The notes under the pieces: generated by a model
Told to the model about the DNA's origin: nothing
Databases searched by the model: none
The model's input: only the letters and a program-made list of their open reading frames with translations
Made by a program: the position numbers and the translations under genes
NCBI GenBank assembly: GCA_965198485.1
Contig: CBDAPQ010000005.1
Span: 2,170,001 to 2,234,000 of the forward strand
DNA from: RH-AL1 sp965198485
GTDB taxonomy: Bacteria; Pseudomonadota; Alphaproteobacteria; Rhizobiales; Beijerinckiaceae
DNA length: 64,000 bases
Reading direction: 5' to 3'
Shown: positions 35,074-43,046 of the stretch, piece by piece
Position numbering within the stretch: the first letter of the stretch is position 1
How the letters are laid out: the number at the start of each line of letters is the position of its first letter

Positions 35074-35352
35074 ATGTTCAAATACCTGGTTGCGGGTCTC
35101 GCGCTGTCGCTGGCTGGTAGCGGCGCGGCATCAGCCGCGAGCTTCGCAATGCCGCCGGATGCACCAGCTCACGTCATCCTGGTGTCCGGCGGATGCGGTC
35201 TTGCTTTTCATCGTAATCCGTTCGGAGTCTGCGTTCCCAATCGCGCCTTGTACGTCGGCGGTCCCGCGGTGGTACGGCTCCCGCCGCCATGTCCGCGCTT
35301 CTACCACCGCGATCCCGATCCGGCCCGGCCGCTCTGCTATCCGAACTACTGA
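35074..35352 (+). CDS. Small exported Cys-rich protein (GCG_CRPN-like motif)
   Basis: 92-residue protein with a clear signal peptide (MFKYLVAGLALSLAGSGAAS, AA). The mature part carries GGCGLAFHRNPFGVCVPN, close to the GCG-HR-G-CRPN motif of a family of small secreted proteins, then a Pro-rich end with two more Cys (PPCPRFYHRDPDP ... LCYPNY). Function unknown. The in-frame ATG 35074 directly precedes the signal. It converges with priA; a TGCGACG/CGTCGCA hairpin at about 35356-35381 lies between. Confidence 0.72.
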   Translation: MFKYLVAGLALSLAGSGAASAASFAMPPDAPAHVILVSGGCGLAFHRNPFGVCVPNRALYVGGPAVVRLPPPCPRFYHRDPDPARPLCYPNY

Positions 35353-35390
35353 TTCTGCGACGCTTTGGTCTCACCGTCGCATCGCAAGCG

Positions 35391-37631
35391 CTACAAAAAA
35401 CTCTGCGGATCGACGTCGTAGCCGACCTTGATGCCGCCGCGTGGGGGCGGCGCGTGCTCGGCCAGCGCGCGTAGGAAGCCCTGCATGTCGGCGGTGCGCG
35501 GCGCTTTCACCAGGAGGCGGAAGCGGTGGCGGCCGGCCAGGAGGGCGATCGGCGCCTCGGCCGGCCCGAGCAGCACGAGGTCGTCCTTGGCCGGCAGGCC
35601 GCCGGCCGGCGCCAGCGACCAGCGCTCCGAAGGGGTCATGTGGAAGGCGGTGTGCGCCAAGGCGCGGGCGTAGGCCTGCGCGGCGTTGTGGTCCGGCCCT
35701 GAGACGACGATCGCGGCGAGCCGGCCGAACGGCGGCAGTCCGGCGCGGGCGCGCTGCCGCGTCTCCTCGGCGTAGAAGCGCGCGGCGTCCCCCGAGATCA
35801 GCGCGCGCATCACGGGATGGTCAGGCTGCCAGGTCTGCAGGATGGCGCGGCCCGGCCGCTCGAAACGCCCGGCGCGCCCGGTGACCTGCTGCAGCAGCTG
35901 GAACGTGCGCTCGGCGGCGCGGGGATCGCTGGTGGCGAGGCCGAGGTCGGCGTCGACCACGCCGACCAGCGTCAGCAGCGGAAAGTTATGGCCCTTGGCG
36001 ACGAGCTGCGTGCCCACGACGATGTCGCAGCGCCCCTCCGCCACCGCGGCGAACTCGTCGCGCAGCGCGTCGCCGGCGCCGAGGAAGTCGGACGACAGCA
36101 CCAGCGTGCGCGCATCGGGGAAGCGCGCGGCGACCTCTTCGGCGAGCCGCTCGATGCCGGGGCCGCAGGGGATCAGCGCGTGCGTCGCCTCGCAGACCGG
36201 GCATTCCTCCGGCCGCCGCTCGGCGTGGCCGCAATGGTGGCAGACGAGCTGGTGGCGGAAGCGGTGCTCGACCAGCCAGGAGGAGCAGTTCGGGCACTGG
36301 AAGCGGTGCCCGCAGGCGCGGCACAGCGTGAGCGGCGCGTAGCCCCGGCGGTTGAGGAACAGCAGCGCCTGCTCGCCGCGTCCGACGGTCTCGCGGATGG
36401 CATGCTCGAGGCCCGGCGCGATCCAGTGGCCGCGCGCCGGCGGGTCGCGCTTGAGGTCGAGCGCGGCCAGCAGGGGCAGGGCGCGCTCTCCGTAGCGCCC
36501 GGGTAGCACGAGGTGGGCGTAGCGGCCGTTGCGAGCGTTGGTCTGCGTCTCGATGGACGGCGTCGCCGAGGCCAGCACCACTGGGGCGCCCTCGATGCGT
36601 CCGCGCACCACCGCCATGTCGCGGGCGTGGTAGGGCACGCCGTCCTCCTGCTTGTAGGCGGCCTCGTGCTCCTCGTCGACGATCACGACGCCGAGGTCGC
36701 GGAACGGCAGGAACAGCGCCGAGCGCGCGCCGATCACCACCTGGGCCTCGCCGCGCGCCAAGGCGTGCCAGACGAGGTGGCGCCGCCGCGCACCCATCGA
36801 AGAGTGCCATTCCGCCGGTCGGGCGCCGAACCGCGCGGCGAAACGTTCGAGGAAGGTGGCGGTGAGCGCGATCTCGGGCAGCAGCACCAGCGCCTGGCGG
36901 CCGGCGCGGATCGCGGCGGCGACCGCCTCGAAATAAACCTCCGTCTTGCCCGAGCCGGTGACGCCTTCGAGCAGGATCACGCCGGAGCGGCGGGCCTCGA
37001 CCGCCTCGACGAGGGCGGCGGCGGCCTCGGCTTGGCGCGACGAGAGCTGCGGGCGGGCATGATCGGGATCGGCCGGCGCCACCGCAGGCTCGGGCGGGAT
37101 CTCGGCCATCGCCAACGCGCCGTCGGACAGCAGCGCGTTGACCACCGCCACGGTGCAGCCGGCGGAGGTGGCGAGCGCGGTCTTGCCGAGCAGCGGCTCG
37201 GCGGCCACTGCCTCCATGACACGAAGGCGGGCGGGGGTGGGCTTGGCCGGCGCCGCGCCGGTGGCGACCACGCCCGAGCGCGGCGCCGCCGGCTCGCCGA
37301 CGAAGGGCGCGCGCAGCGCCATGCGCAGCACGGTGCCGCGCGGGCTCACCGTCCAGCGCGCCACCCAGTCGACGAAGTCGCGCAGGCTCTTGGAGAGCGG
37401 CGGCAGGTCGGTGCGGGCGGCGACCGGCTTCAGCCGCGGTCTATCGCCGGACAAAGGCCCGACGCTCCACACCACGCCGATGGTGGTGCGCGGCCCCAGC
37501 GGCACTTCGACCACGTCGCCCGGCTGCAGGACGAGGTCGCCGGCGAGGTAGGTGTAGGCCTGGTCCACCGCGACGGGGATCAGCACCTCGGCAACGAGCG
37601 TCGCGTCGGCGAGGGGGAGCTCGGCGGTCAT
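35391..37631 (-). CDS. priA: Primosomal protein N' (replication restart helicase PriA)
   Basis: 746-residue 3'-5' helicase that reloads the replisome at collapsed forks. N-terminal DNA-binding domain from MTAELPLADATLVAEVLIPV. Walker A GVTGSGKTEVYF, Walker B IVDEEHEAAYK, SATPS, and eight zinc-ligand Cys in CRACGHRFQCPNC, CHHCGH and CPVCE. Then GTQLVAKGHNFPLLTLVGVV and QQVTGRAGR. ATG 37631 gives the family N-terminus; upstream sequence in frame is repeat DNA. Confidence 0.97.
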   Translation of the reverse strand: MTAELPLADATLVAEVLIPVAVDQAYTYLAGDLVLQPGDVVEVPLGPRTTIGVVWSVGPLSGDRPRLKPVAARTDLPPLSKSLRDFVDWVARWTVSPRGTVLRMALRAPFVGEPAAPRSGVVATGAAPAKPTPARLRVMEAVAAEPLLGKTALATSAGCTVAVVNALLSDGALAMAEIPPEPAVAPADPDHARPQLSSRQAEAAAALVEAVEARRSGVILLEGVTGSGKTEVYFEAVAAAIRAGRQALVLLPEIALTATFLERFAARFGARPAEWHSSMGARRRHLVWHALARGEAQVVIGARSALFLPFRDLGVVIVDEEHEAAYKQEDGVPYHARDMAVVRGRIEGAPVVLASATPSIETQTNARNGRYAHLVLPGRYGERALPLLAALDLKRDPPARGHWIAPGLEHAIRETVGRGEQALLFLNRRGYAPLTLCRACGHRFQCPNCSSWLVEHRFRHQLVCHHCGHAERRPEECPVCEATHALIPCGPGIERLAEEVAARFPDARTLVLSSDFLGAGDALRDEFAAVAEGRCDIVVGTQLVAKGHNFPLLTLVGVVDADLGLATSDPRAAERTFQLLQQVTGRAGRFERPGRAILQTWQPDHPVMRALISGDAARFYAEETRQRARAGLPPFGRLAAIVVSGPDHNAAQAYARALAHTAFHMTPSERWSLAPAGGLPAKDDLVLLGPAEAPIALLAGRHRFRLLVKAPRTADMQGFLRALAEHAPPPRGGIKVGYDVDPQSFL

Positions 37632-37654
37632 GGCGAGGCTATAGCATGGTCCAA

Positions 37655-37786
37655 ACAGGGGCTCGTCATTCCGGACGGAGCGCAGCGGCGATCCCAAACC
37701 GGTGCGCTTCCAGCGTGCCGGACATCGTGAAGCTCACCGGTTCCGGATACGGCTGCGCCGCCCGGAACGACGCTGTCGTTTGCGCC
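37655..37786. repeat. Dispersed inverted repeat between priA and hisA
   Basis: GTCATTCCGGACGGAGCGCA on the left is matched by an inverted CGCCCGGAACGAC near 37767-37780, and inner arms ACCGGTGCG / CACCGGTTCCGG add to the fold. This is the same style of hairpin repeat as at 8064-8213. It fills the gap between priA, which reads away leftwards, and the hisA 3' end, and may end the his transcript. Confidence 0.5.
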
Positions 37787-37787
37787 T

Positions 37788-38522
37788 CTAGACCTCTGCG
37801 TGAGCGATCGCCGCCAGCGCCTCGGCCGGATCGAGCCTTCCATCGTAGAGCGCGCGGCCGGTGATGGCGCCCTCCAGGATGGCACAGTCGGGCTCGAGCA
37901 GGCGGCGCACGTCGGCCATCGAGGCGAGGCCGCCCGAGGCGATCACCGGGATCGGCACGGCGCGGGCCAGCGCCAGCGTCGCCTCGACGTTGAGCCCGGT
38001 GAGGATGCCGTCGCGCGAAATGTCGGTGTAGACGAGGGCGGCGACGCCGGCATCGGCGAAGCGGCGGCCGAGCTCGTCGGCGGCGAGGTCGCTCGCCTCC
38101 GCCCAGCCCTCCACCGCCACGCGGCCGTCGCGCGCGTCGATCCCCACCGCCACCTTGCCGGGGTGGGCACGCGCCGCGGCACGCACGAAATCGGGATCGC
38201 GCACCGCCGCCGTGCCGATGATGACCCGGGCGATGCCCTTGGCCAGCCAGGCCTCCAGCGTGGCCATGTCGCGGATGCCTCCGCCGAGCTGCACCGGCAT
38301 GGTCACGGCGGCGAGGATGGCATCGACCGCCGCGGCGTTCATCGGGCGGCCGGCGAAGGCGCCGTCGAGGTCGACGACGTGGAGGTGGGTGAAGCCCTGC
38401 CGCGCGAAGGCGGCGGCCTGGGCGGCGGGAACGTCGTTGAAGACGGTGGCCTGGGACATGTCGCCGAGCTTCAGGCGCACGCACTGGCCGCCCTTGAGGT
38501 CGATGGCCGGGTAGAGGATCAC
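37788..38522 (-). CDS. hisA: Phosphoribosylformimino-5-aminoimidazole carboxamide ribotide isomerase
   Basis: HisA, a TIM-barrel isomerase that acts in histidine synthesis after the hisI/E step. 244 residues from GTG 38522, giving the family start ILYPAIDLKGGQCVRLKLGD with catalytic Asp in PAIDLKGG, then VQLGGGIRDM and the second catalytic Asp in VYTDISRDGILTG. An ATG at 38531 would add MDA. The GTG overlaps the hisH stop by 4 bases, which makes it the likelier coupled start. Confidence 0.96.
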   Translation of the reverse strand: MILYPAIDLKGGQCVRLKLGDMSQATVFNDVPAAQAAAFARQGFTHLHVVDLDGAFAGRPMNAAAVDAILAAVTMPVQLGGGIRDMATLEAWLAKGIARVIIGTAAVRDPDFVRAAARAHPGKVAVGIDARDGRVAVEGWAEASDLAADELGRRFADAGVAALVYTDISRDGILTGLNVEATLALARAVPIPVIASGGLASMADVRRLLEPDCAILEGAITGRALYDGRLDPAEALAAIAHAEV

Positions 38523-39181
38523 GGCATCCATCTCAGGAAATTGGCGAGCAGGGCGAGGCCGAGCGCCTGGCTCTTCTCGGGGTGGAACTGCGTCCCGGCG
38601 ACGGTGTCGCGCCCGACCATCGCGGCGATGGCGCCGCCGTAGCCGGTAGTGGCGACGACGTCGCCGGGATCGGCGGCGCGGAAGCCGTAGGAATGCACGA
38701 AATAGGCGTGCCAACCATCTGAACCGGTCGGGATTCCGGCGAGCAGCGGGTGCGGCGCGGAGGACGACGACACGTCGAGCGTGTTCCAACCCATGTGCGG
38801 GATCTTGAGCTCCGGATCGTCCGGCTCGATGGCCGTGACCTCGCCTTGGATCCAGTCGAGACCGGGCGACCCGCCGTGCTCCAGCCCGCGGGTGGCGAGG
38901 AGCTGCATGCCGACGCAGATGCCGAGGAACGGCTTGGCGTGCCGGTGCACCGCCTGGTCGAGCGCCTCGATCATGCCGGGCACGGCCTCAAGGCCGCGCT
39001 TGCAGTCGGCGAAGGCGCCGACGCCCGGCAGCACGATGCGATCGGCGCGCCGCACCAGCTCGGGATCCGAGGTGAGCACGACTTCGGCGCCGGTGCCGCC
39101 CTCGCGCGAGGCCCGCTCCAGGGCCTTGATCGCGGAATGGAGGTTGCCCGAGCCGTAGTCGACGACGGCGACGACGCTCAC
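38519..39181 (-). CDS. hisH: Imidazole glycerol phosphate synthase, glutamine amidotransferase subunit
   Basis: 220-residue class-I glutaminase that supplies ammonia to HisF. It begins VSVVAVVDYGSGNLHSAIKA and contains the nucleophile elbow PFLGICVGMQLLA (Cys) and the His-Glu pair in AGTQFHPEKSQALG. The start is GTG 39181, overlapping the DUF2628 gene stop by 4 bases. hisF is not in the window; hisA follows with a 4-base overlap. Confidence 0.96.
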   Translation of the reverse strand: MSVVAVVDYGSGNLHSAIKALERASREGGTGAEVVLTSDPELVRRADRIVLPGVGAFADCKRGLEAVPGMIEALDQAVHRHAKPFLGICVGMQLLATRGLEHGGSPGLDWIQGEVTAIEPDDPELKIPHMGWNTLDVSSSSAPHPLLAGIPTGSDGWHAYFVHSYGFRAADPGDVVATTGYGGAIAAMVGRDTVAGTQFHPEKSQALGLALLANFLRWMP

Positions 39182-39579
39182 GCTTCGATCCCGGGCGCGG
39201 CACTTTCCGGCAACACGGTCCCGTGGCGCGCGTAGAAGATCGCCTCGGCCTCGTCGCGGTCGCGCGCCTCGACGAGCCCGGTCACGACGGCGCGCCGGGC
39301 GCCCTTGGCGACGCGCAGCCGGTGCGCCTCCAGGCCGAGCGCGATGCGGGCGAGGAGCTCGACGAGGAAGGCGGTGACGAGCGAGACGTGCGGCAGCACG
39401 AGCGCGAGGAAGGCAACATCCACCAATATCCAGACCAGCAGCGCCAGCCACAGCCGACGATAGAGCAGCCAGACCCAGGTGAAGAGGAAGGCCGGCCAGG
39501 AGAAGCCGTCGGCGACGAAGCGGGCGCGGACCAGCGCATCGTCGTCGCTGCCCGGCGCCTGCACGACGTAGAGGGTCAT
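39178..39579 (-). CDS. DUF2628 family small membrane protein in the his operon
   Basis: 133-residue protein with two or three hydrophobic segments (SWPAFLFTWVWLLYRRLWLA and LVWILVDVAFLALVLPHVSL) and a cytosolic C-terminal part. It begins MTLYVVQAPGSDDDALVRAR. Its position between hisB and hisH is usual in Hyphomicrobiales, but no role in histidine synthesis is known. It overlaps hisH by 4 bases and lies 37 bases after hisB. Confidence 0.85.
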   Translation of the reverse strand: MTLYVVQAPGSDDDALVRARFVADGFSWPAFLFTWVWLLYRRLWLALLVWILVDVAFLALVLPHVSLVTAFLVELLARIALGLEAHRLRVAKGARRAVVTGLVEARDRDEAEAIFYARHGTVLPESAAPGIEA

Positions 39580-39616
39580 GGCGTAACCTCGGCGCGACGG
39601 GATGACGTGGGTGAGA

Positions 39617-40204
39617 TCACAGCGTGCCCTTCGTCGAGGGGATCTGCCCGGCTTGCCGCGGATCGATCGCCACCGCGCTCTTCAGCGCGCGCGCCACCGC
39701 CTTGAAGCAGCTCTCGGCGATGTGGTGCGCGTTGATGCCGTAGAGCGCCTCGACGTGCAGCGTGATGCCGGCGTTCATCGCGAAGGCCTGGAAGAACTCG
39801 CGCACCAACTCGGTGTCGAAGGTGCCGATCTTCTCGCGCGGGAACTCCGCGCGGAACACCAGCAAGGGCCGGCCCGAGACGTCGATGGCGGCGCGCGTGA
39901 GCGTCTCGTCCATCGGCAGCAGGCAGTCGGCGTAGCGCGCGATGCCGGCGCGATCGCCCAGCGCCTGGCGGATCGCCTGGCCGAGCGCGATGCCGGTGTC
40001 CTCGACGGTGTGGTGGTCGTCGATGTGGAGGTCGCCCTTGGCCGCAATCTCCATGTCGATCAGCGAGTGCCGGCTGAGCTGGTCGAGCATGTGGTCGAAG
40101 AAGCCGATGCCCGTGGCGATCGTGCCGCGACCGTGGCCGTCGAGCCCGACCGTCACGGTGATGGCGGTTTCCTTGGTGTCGCGCGCGACGGTCGCGGTGC
40201 GCAT
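39617..40204 (-). CDS. hisB: Imidazoleglycerol-phosphate dehydratase
   Basis: 195-residue monofunctional HisB, a manganese-dependent dehydratase of histidine synthesis. It begins MRTATVARDTKETAITVTVG. The metal-binding and active-site motifs GIGFFDHMLDQLSRHSLIDM, DDHHTVEDTGIALGQA and a C-terminal NAHHIAESCFKAVARAL are all present. It is the first gene of the hisB-DUF2628-hisH-hisA run. The transposon-like unit 40311-43055 now starts 106 bp upstream of its ATG and may separate it from part of its original regulatory region. Confidence 0.97.
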   Translation of the reverse strand: MRTATVARDTKETAITVTVGLDGHGRGTIATGIGFFDHMLDQLSRHSLIDMEIAAKGDLHIDDHHTVEDTGIALGQAIRQALGDRAGIARYADCLLPMDETLTRAAIDVSGRPLLVFRAEFPREKIGTFDTELVREFFQAFAMNAGITLHVEALYGINAHHIAESCFKAVARALKSAVAIDPRQAGQIPSTKGTL

Positions 40205-40302
40205 GGGGCGGAGCTCGGGAGCGGGAGAGGGCTTCTAGCGCGAGGGCGGTGCCGGGGCCAAGCCCGAAGCGCCGATCTTGAACGCTGCGGCAAGGCCGAC
40301 GC

Positions 40303-40330
40303 GGGCCGAGGGTAGTGGGTCAGTTTGAAA
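40303..40330. repeat. Left end: target duplication plus inverted repeat
   Basis: GGGCCGAG (40303-40310) followed by GGTAGTGGGTCAGTTTGAAA (40311-40330). Pairs with the right end at 43036-43063. Confidence 0.8.
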
Positions 40331-40340
40331 TTTGAGCCGG

Positions 40341-40368
40341 TTGACGCGCGAGACGCCCGGCGCATAGT
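40341..40368 (+). promoter_or_regulatory. Putative sigma-70 promoter at the left end of the unit
   Basis: TTGACG (40341-40346), a 16-base spacer, and CATAGT (40363-40368), six bases before the ATG at 40375. This spacing would make a very short leader or a leaderless transcript. It could drive the small ORFs at the left of the unit. Confidence 0.35.
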
Positions 40369-40374
40369 CGCCTG

Positions 40375-40578
40375 ATGAGCGACGATCCTAAACAACGCGG
40401 CGTCATGCGGTCCCTCTATCAGACCCATGGCGATGACGAAGAGGCGGTTTGCGCTGCCTACGTCAAGGCAGAGCTAGACGGCAAGGTCGCGCGAAAGCGT
40501 AATGACAACAGCACGTCGCCAGAAGCCTACGCCAAGGCACTCTGGAAGGACGGCAAGGCGAAGGGTTGGATCTCGTGA
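40375..40578 (+). CDS. Small protein of unknown function
   Basis: 67-residue soluble, charged protein (MSDDPKQRGVMRSLYQTHGD, then DEEAVCAAYVKAELDGKVAR; ends ALWKDGKAKGWIS). The sequence reads like a genuine conserved small protein, with helical segments and no low-complexity bias. I do not recognise a function. It starts just inside the left inverted repeat, and its stop overlaps the GTG of the following decayed ORF, so the two were once coupled. Confidence 0.6.
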   Translation: MSDDPKQRGVMRSLYQTHGDDEEAVCAAYVKAELDGKVARKRNDNSTSPEAYAKALWKDGKAKGWIS

Positions 40579-40740
40579 CGACCCCCAAGCGCCCCCGCGA
40601 CACGAACCAGCTCGCCAAGGTGGTGTGGACATCGCCAGCGGCGAAATGCCAGCCTAGACGGCGAAGCCGCATGTGGTCGTTCCCGGCAATTCGCAAGGAA
40701 AGCTAAGAAGCGCGGGGCTTATAAGAAGCGCGAGCAAATA
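40575..40740 (+). pseudogene. Remnant of a small RPRDTNQLAK-type protein gene
   Basis: From GTG 40575 the reading is MTTPKRPRDTNQLAKVV, the start of a small conserved alphaproteobacterial protein type. The expected continuation VDIASGEMPA is found in a different frame, and further on only fragments such as ARKAKKRGAYKKREQ appear. At least one frameshift and a stop (TAG near 40654) break it. Recognition of the family is from memory; the frame break is seen directly. Confidence 0.4.
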
Positions 40741-40748
40741 GGGGTGGC

Positions 40749-40967
40749 ATGACGGCGAAAAGTGAGCGGGCGAAAAGGCGCTTGGGCGGAGCTTCCGAAG
40801 AAGCGGCTAATCGCGCTGAAGCAACTCTATTACTCATCCGATTCGGCTATCGTGTGTATCGCTCTGAGGCCGATATTGACAGCGAGGACTTGTTAGTGCG
40901 TCTGCCGCAAGGCATTTATGCGGCACTATCTCGCAAACTTAAAAAGAGCAGAGCCGCTTCGATCTAG
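40749..40967 (+). CDS. Small ORF, unknown
   Basis: 72-residue ORF (MTAKSERAKRRLGGASEEAA onward; ends LSRKLKKSRAASI), highly charged and Ala-rich, with GGGGTGG just before the ATG. It could be a real small protein or a remnant. No family recognised. It lies in the same orientation as the two small ORFs to its left. Confidence 0.4.
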   Translation: MTAKSERAKRRLGGASEEAANRAEATLLLIRFGYRVYRSEADIDSEDLLVRLPQGIYAALSRKLKKSRAASI

Positions 40968-41027
40968 CGGCCAAGGCCAGCCAATCCATTACATTCCCGA
41001 AAGGGGTGTGATGTGATAGGCGGGGCG

Positions 41028-41800
41028 CTAAGCTTCTTGCTCTTCTTGGGTTTTTCGAAATACGTCGATCAGCGCCGGAGCGCGCCGGCTCGCCGCGCCG
41101 GTAATGCTATAATACTTCCAGATTGCGTCTTCGATCTGATCGTTACCAAATACATCGATGTAGTAAATTGCAAATCTTACAAAAAGGTAAATCCTTCTTC
41201 TAATAAACTTGTCTTAGGTCTGCGGGTCACACTCGACAACATTGTTTGATGGACCCCGCTGGTTTCGTCACCGCTATTTATAGTTAAAGGTCTCCATGCG
41301 ACGCTATTGAAGACGCTCCAATAGCAAAATTCGTCCCGCTTACCTTTAAGGTAAAGGATTGTAGCCACACGGACTGTATGGATGTCAGCAGGAGATGTTC
41401 CATAATTTGCGAAATCTACGAAAATATCTACTTTGTAAAGTGGGATTTCTCCATCGATAGACGGATTTCTGTCAAAAAGATTCGCGGGGTAAATCGTTAT
41501 GTTTTGAAATCGCACGTGTGCTCGGGAAGCGGATATTGCAGCCTCAGTTTGTTTCAGGGAGGCGCTGGCTGTTTGTCTAGTTATAGCAAGCGCCTCTTCG
41601 GCCTTGCTCGCGGTGACGGCGGCTGCCCTCAACGCTCCAGTTTCTCGCCAGTGGAAGGGCTACTGGCAGCGCGGCAAAGCGTGAGACGATCCCGGATGGA
41701 TTGTTCACAAATAAATTCACGAGACTCTTGAAATTTGATGGACCGATTCCACGAACGGTTTCTTGCGTCGTTAGAAAAGCGTCGGCAATCTGCCGATAGA
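41028..41800 (-). pseudogene. Frameshifted gene for a membrane-anchored unknown protein
   Basis: Three frames on the minus strand join into one plausible protein. The 5' part (about 41800-41650) reads FKSLVNLFVNNPSGIVSRFA. It shifts to WRETGALRAAAVTASKAEEA (about 41657-41598), which runs to LLEEGFTFL and a TAA at 41177-41179. It then shifts again to VRFAIYYIDVFGNDQIEDAI, ending at a TAG at 41028. The second break is explained by loss of one T in a T-run (five T where six keep the frame). The pattern (hydrophobic start, WRxT, coiled coil, beta-rich domain, Y-x-DVFG end) is a common type of unnamed membrane-anchored protein. The 5' limit is uncertain. Confidence 0.5.
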
Positions 41801-41870
41801 GGCATAAAGCGATATCGATTCTGCGATTAAACGCTGCTATGTTCTCTCTTTGTTCCAAGGAAGAGACGCC

Positions 41871-42134
41871 ATGCTGATCAAGGTCACCATAATCAGAGAC
41901 GGGCATGGCCCTTCCGAAAAGCTGATTGGCGTTAGAACGAGTGGTGGCGAAGTCGAGCAGGTAATCGTCTCGAAAAGGATCCTCAAAGGATCGACAATCG
42001 AGGTTGGATTGGGGCTGGCATACGAAGACGGGCGCATCCTTATCGAGCTTCCTCGGGAGTCTACCTCTGGAAAATGGCGTGTCTGGATTCCGGAAAGCGG
42101 CATCGCATCGGAGAGCTTGCAAGCCGCTGAATAA
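41871..42134 (+). CDS. Small protein of unknown function next to dCTP deaminase gene
   Basis: 87 residues from ATG 41871 (MLIKVTIIRDGHGPSEKLIG onward; ends WIPESGIASESLQAAE), supported by AAGGAAGAG just upstream. The composition is that of a folded, beta-rich soluble protein (ILKGSTIEVGLGLAYEDGRI). An upstream ATG at 41850 lacks a ribosome site. It lies 44 bases before the dCTP deaminase gene on the same strand, so the two may be co-transcribed. Family not recognised. Confidence 0.6.
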   Translation: MLIKVTIIRDGHGPSEKLIGVRTSGGEVEQVIVSKRILKGSTIEVGLGLAYEDGRILIELPRESTSGKWRVWIPESGIASESLQAAE

Positions 42135-42178
42135 TTAGCATTACGGTTTTCGAGTTATGCAATTTTGGGGAGAGTGTC

Positions 42179-42742
42179 GTGGTTTTCACGGATCGTGAGA
42201 TTGAACAGGCGCTCTCCCAAGGCCAGATAATTATTGAGCCTGCGCCAAATCTAGCCGAGGCGCTTAGCTCTACATCTCTGGATCTCACCTTGTCTGACCG
42301 CTTCTCTGAGTGGAAGTCGATGCCGGGAACGTCAATCACGCCCGGCGCAGATGGGTATGATTACGAGAACACTTTAGCTCTGCAAAACCATCAAACGTCA
42401 GATACCTTCACTCTTAAGCCAAGGCACTTTGTCTTGGCGTGGACGCACGAAGATGTGATACTTCCGTTCTATTCTAGAATCGCCGCCCGAGTGGAAGGCA
42501 AGAGTTCCTTGGCAAGACTTGGGGTAAGCGTACACGTTACGGCACCTACGATACACTCCGGTTTTGAAGGTAACATTCAATTGGAAATGTTCAACTTCGG
42601 AAATCTCGATATTATTTTGTCCGAAGGAATGAGGGTGTGTCAGCTGATCTTCGAAATCACGTTTGGCACACCCGCGAAAGGCTACAGCGGACAGTTTTCA
42701 GGCCAAAGGCCGACAGGTATCCAAAAACCCGTCAAGGGGTAG
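42179..42742 (+). CDS. dcd: dCTP deaminase family protein
   Basis: 187-residue dCTP deaminase-like protein (dCTP to dUTP and ammonia, trimeric dUTPase fold). Key family segments: ALSSTSLDLTLSDRF near residue 27, then RVEGKSSLARLGVSVHVTAP, where Ser and Arg bind the nucleotide, and HSGFEGNIQLEMFNFG, whose Glu in QLE matches the catalytic Glu of Dcd. GMRVCQLIFEI and a C-terminal GYSGQFSGQRPTGIQ complete it. The start is GTG 42179 with GGGGAG upstream. It is the one clearly intact enzyme gene of the transposon-like unit. Its composition is AT-richer than that of the chromosomal neighbours. A nucleotide-salvage or phage-defence role is open. Confidence 0.88.
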   Translation: MVFTDREIEQALSQGQIIIEPAPNLAEALSSTSLDLTLSDRFSEWKSMPGTSITPGADGYDYENTLALQNHQTSDTFTLKPRHFVLAWTHEDVILPFYSRIAARVEGKSSLARLGVSVHVTAPTIHSGFEGNIQLEMFNFGNLDIILSEGMRVCQLIFEITFGTPAKGYSGQFSGQRPTGIQKPVKG

Positions 42743-42839
42743 ATGGCAGTCGCCATACGATCACAACCACGTCTCTACGTCGATAACCGCGCTATGGTGG
42801 CTTAGGTCTATATATGTTGTGTCCAATCGGGCCGTTTTC

Positions 42840-43046
42840 ACCTGACGCGCGTCGGCCATGGTTTCTTGTCCCTCACGATCCGCTATTTGCTGAAGTTGAG
42901 CAACGGCATGGGGCACGCCTAAATGGACGGAACGCTGGCACAACGCTCAACCAAGCAAGGTTCTTTGATGCTATCTCATGCCGTTTCAAATTCGACCTGA
43001 AGCTGAGCTCGAAACGGCTGCCGACGACGAAATGTTTTTAACCTGA
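42840..43046 (+). pseudogene. Decayed small gene at the right end of the unit
   Basis: One frame reads RRPWFLVPHDPLFAEVEQRH (from about 42850). After a shift near 42910-42925 another reads TPKWTERWHNAQPSKVL, then a TGA, then CYLMPFQIRPEAELETAADD to a final stop at 43044-43046 inside the right inverted repeat. Joined, this resembles small unnamed proteins with a FxVPHD start and a W-rich middle. The breaks are visible; the family assignment is a guess. Confidence 0.35.

Noticed and set aside
41013..41249. 78-codon plus ORF with a hydrophobic start
   Set aside because: It overlaps the minus-strand frames of the decayed gene, whose readings (YIDVFGND, LLEEGFTFL) are much more protein-like.
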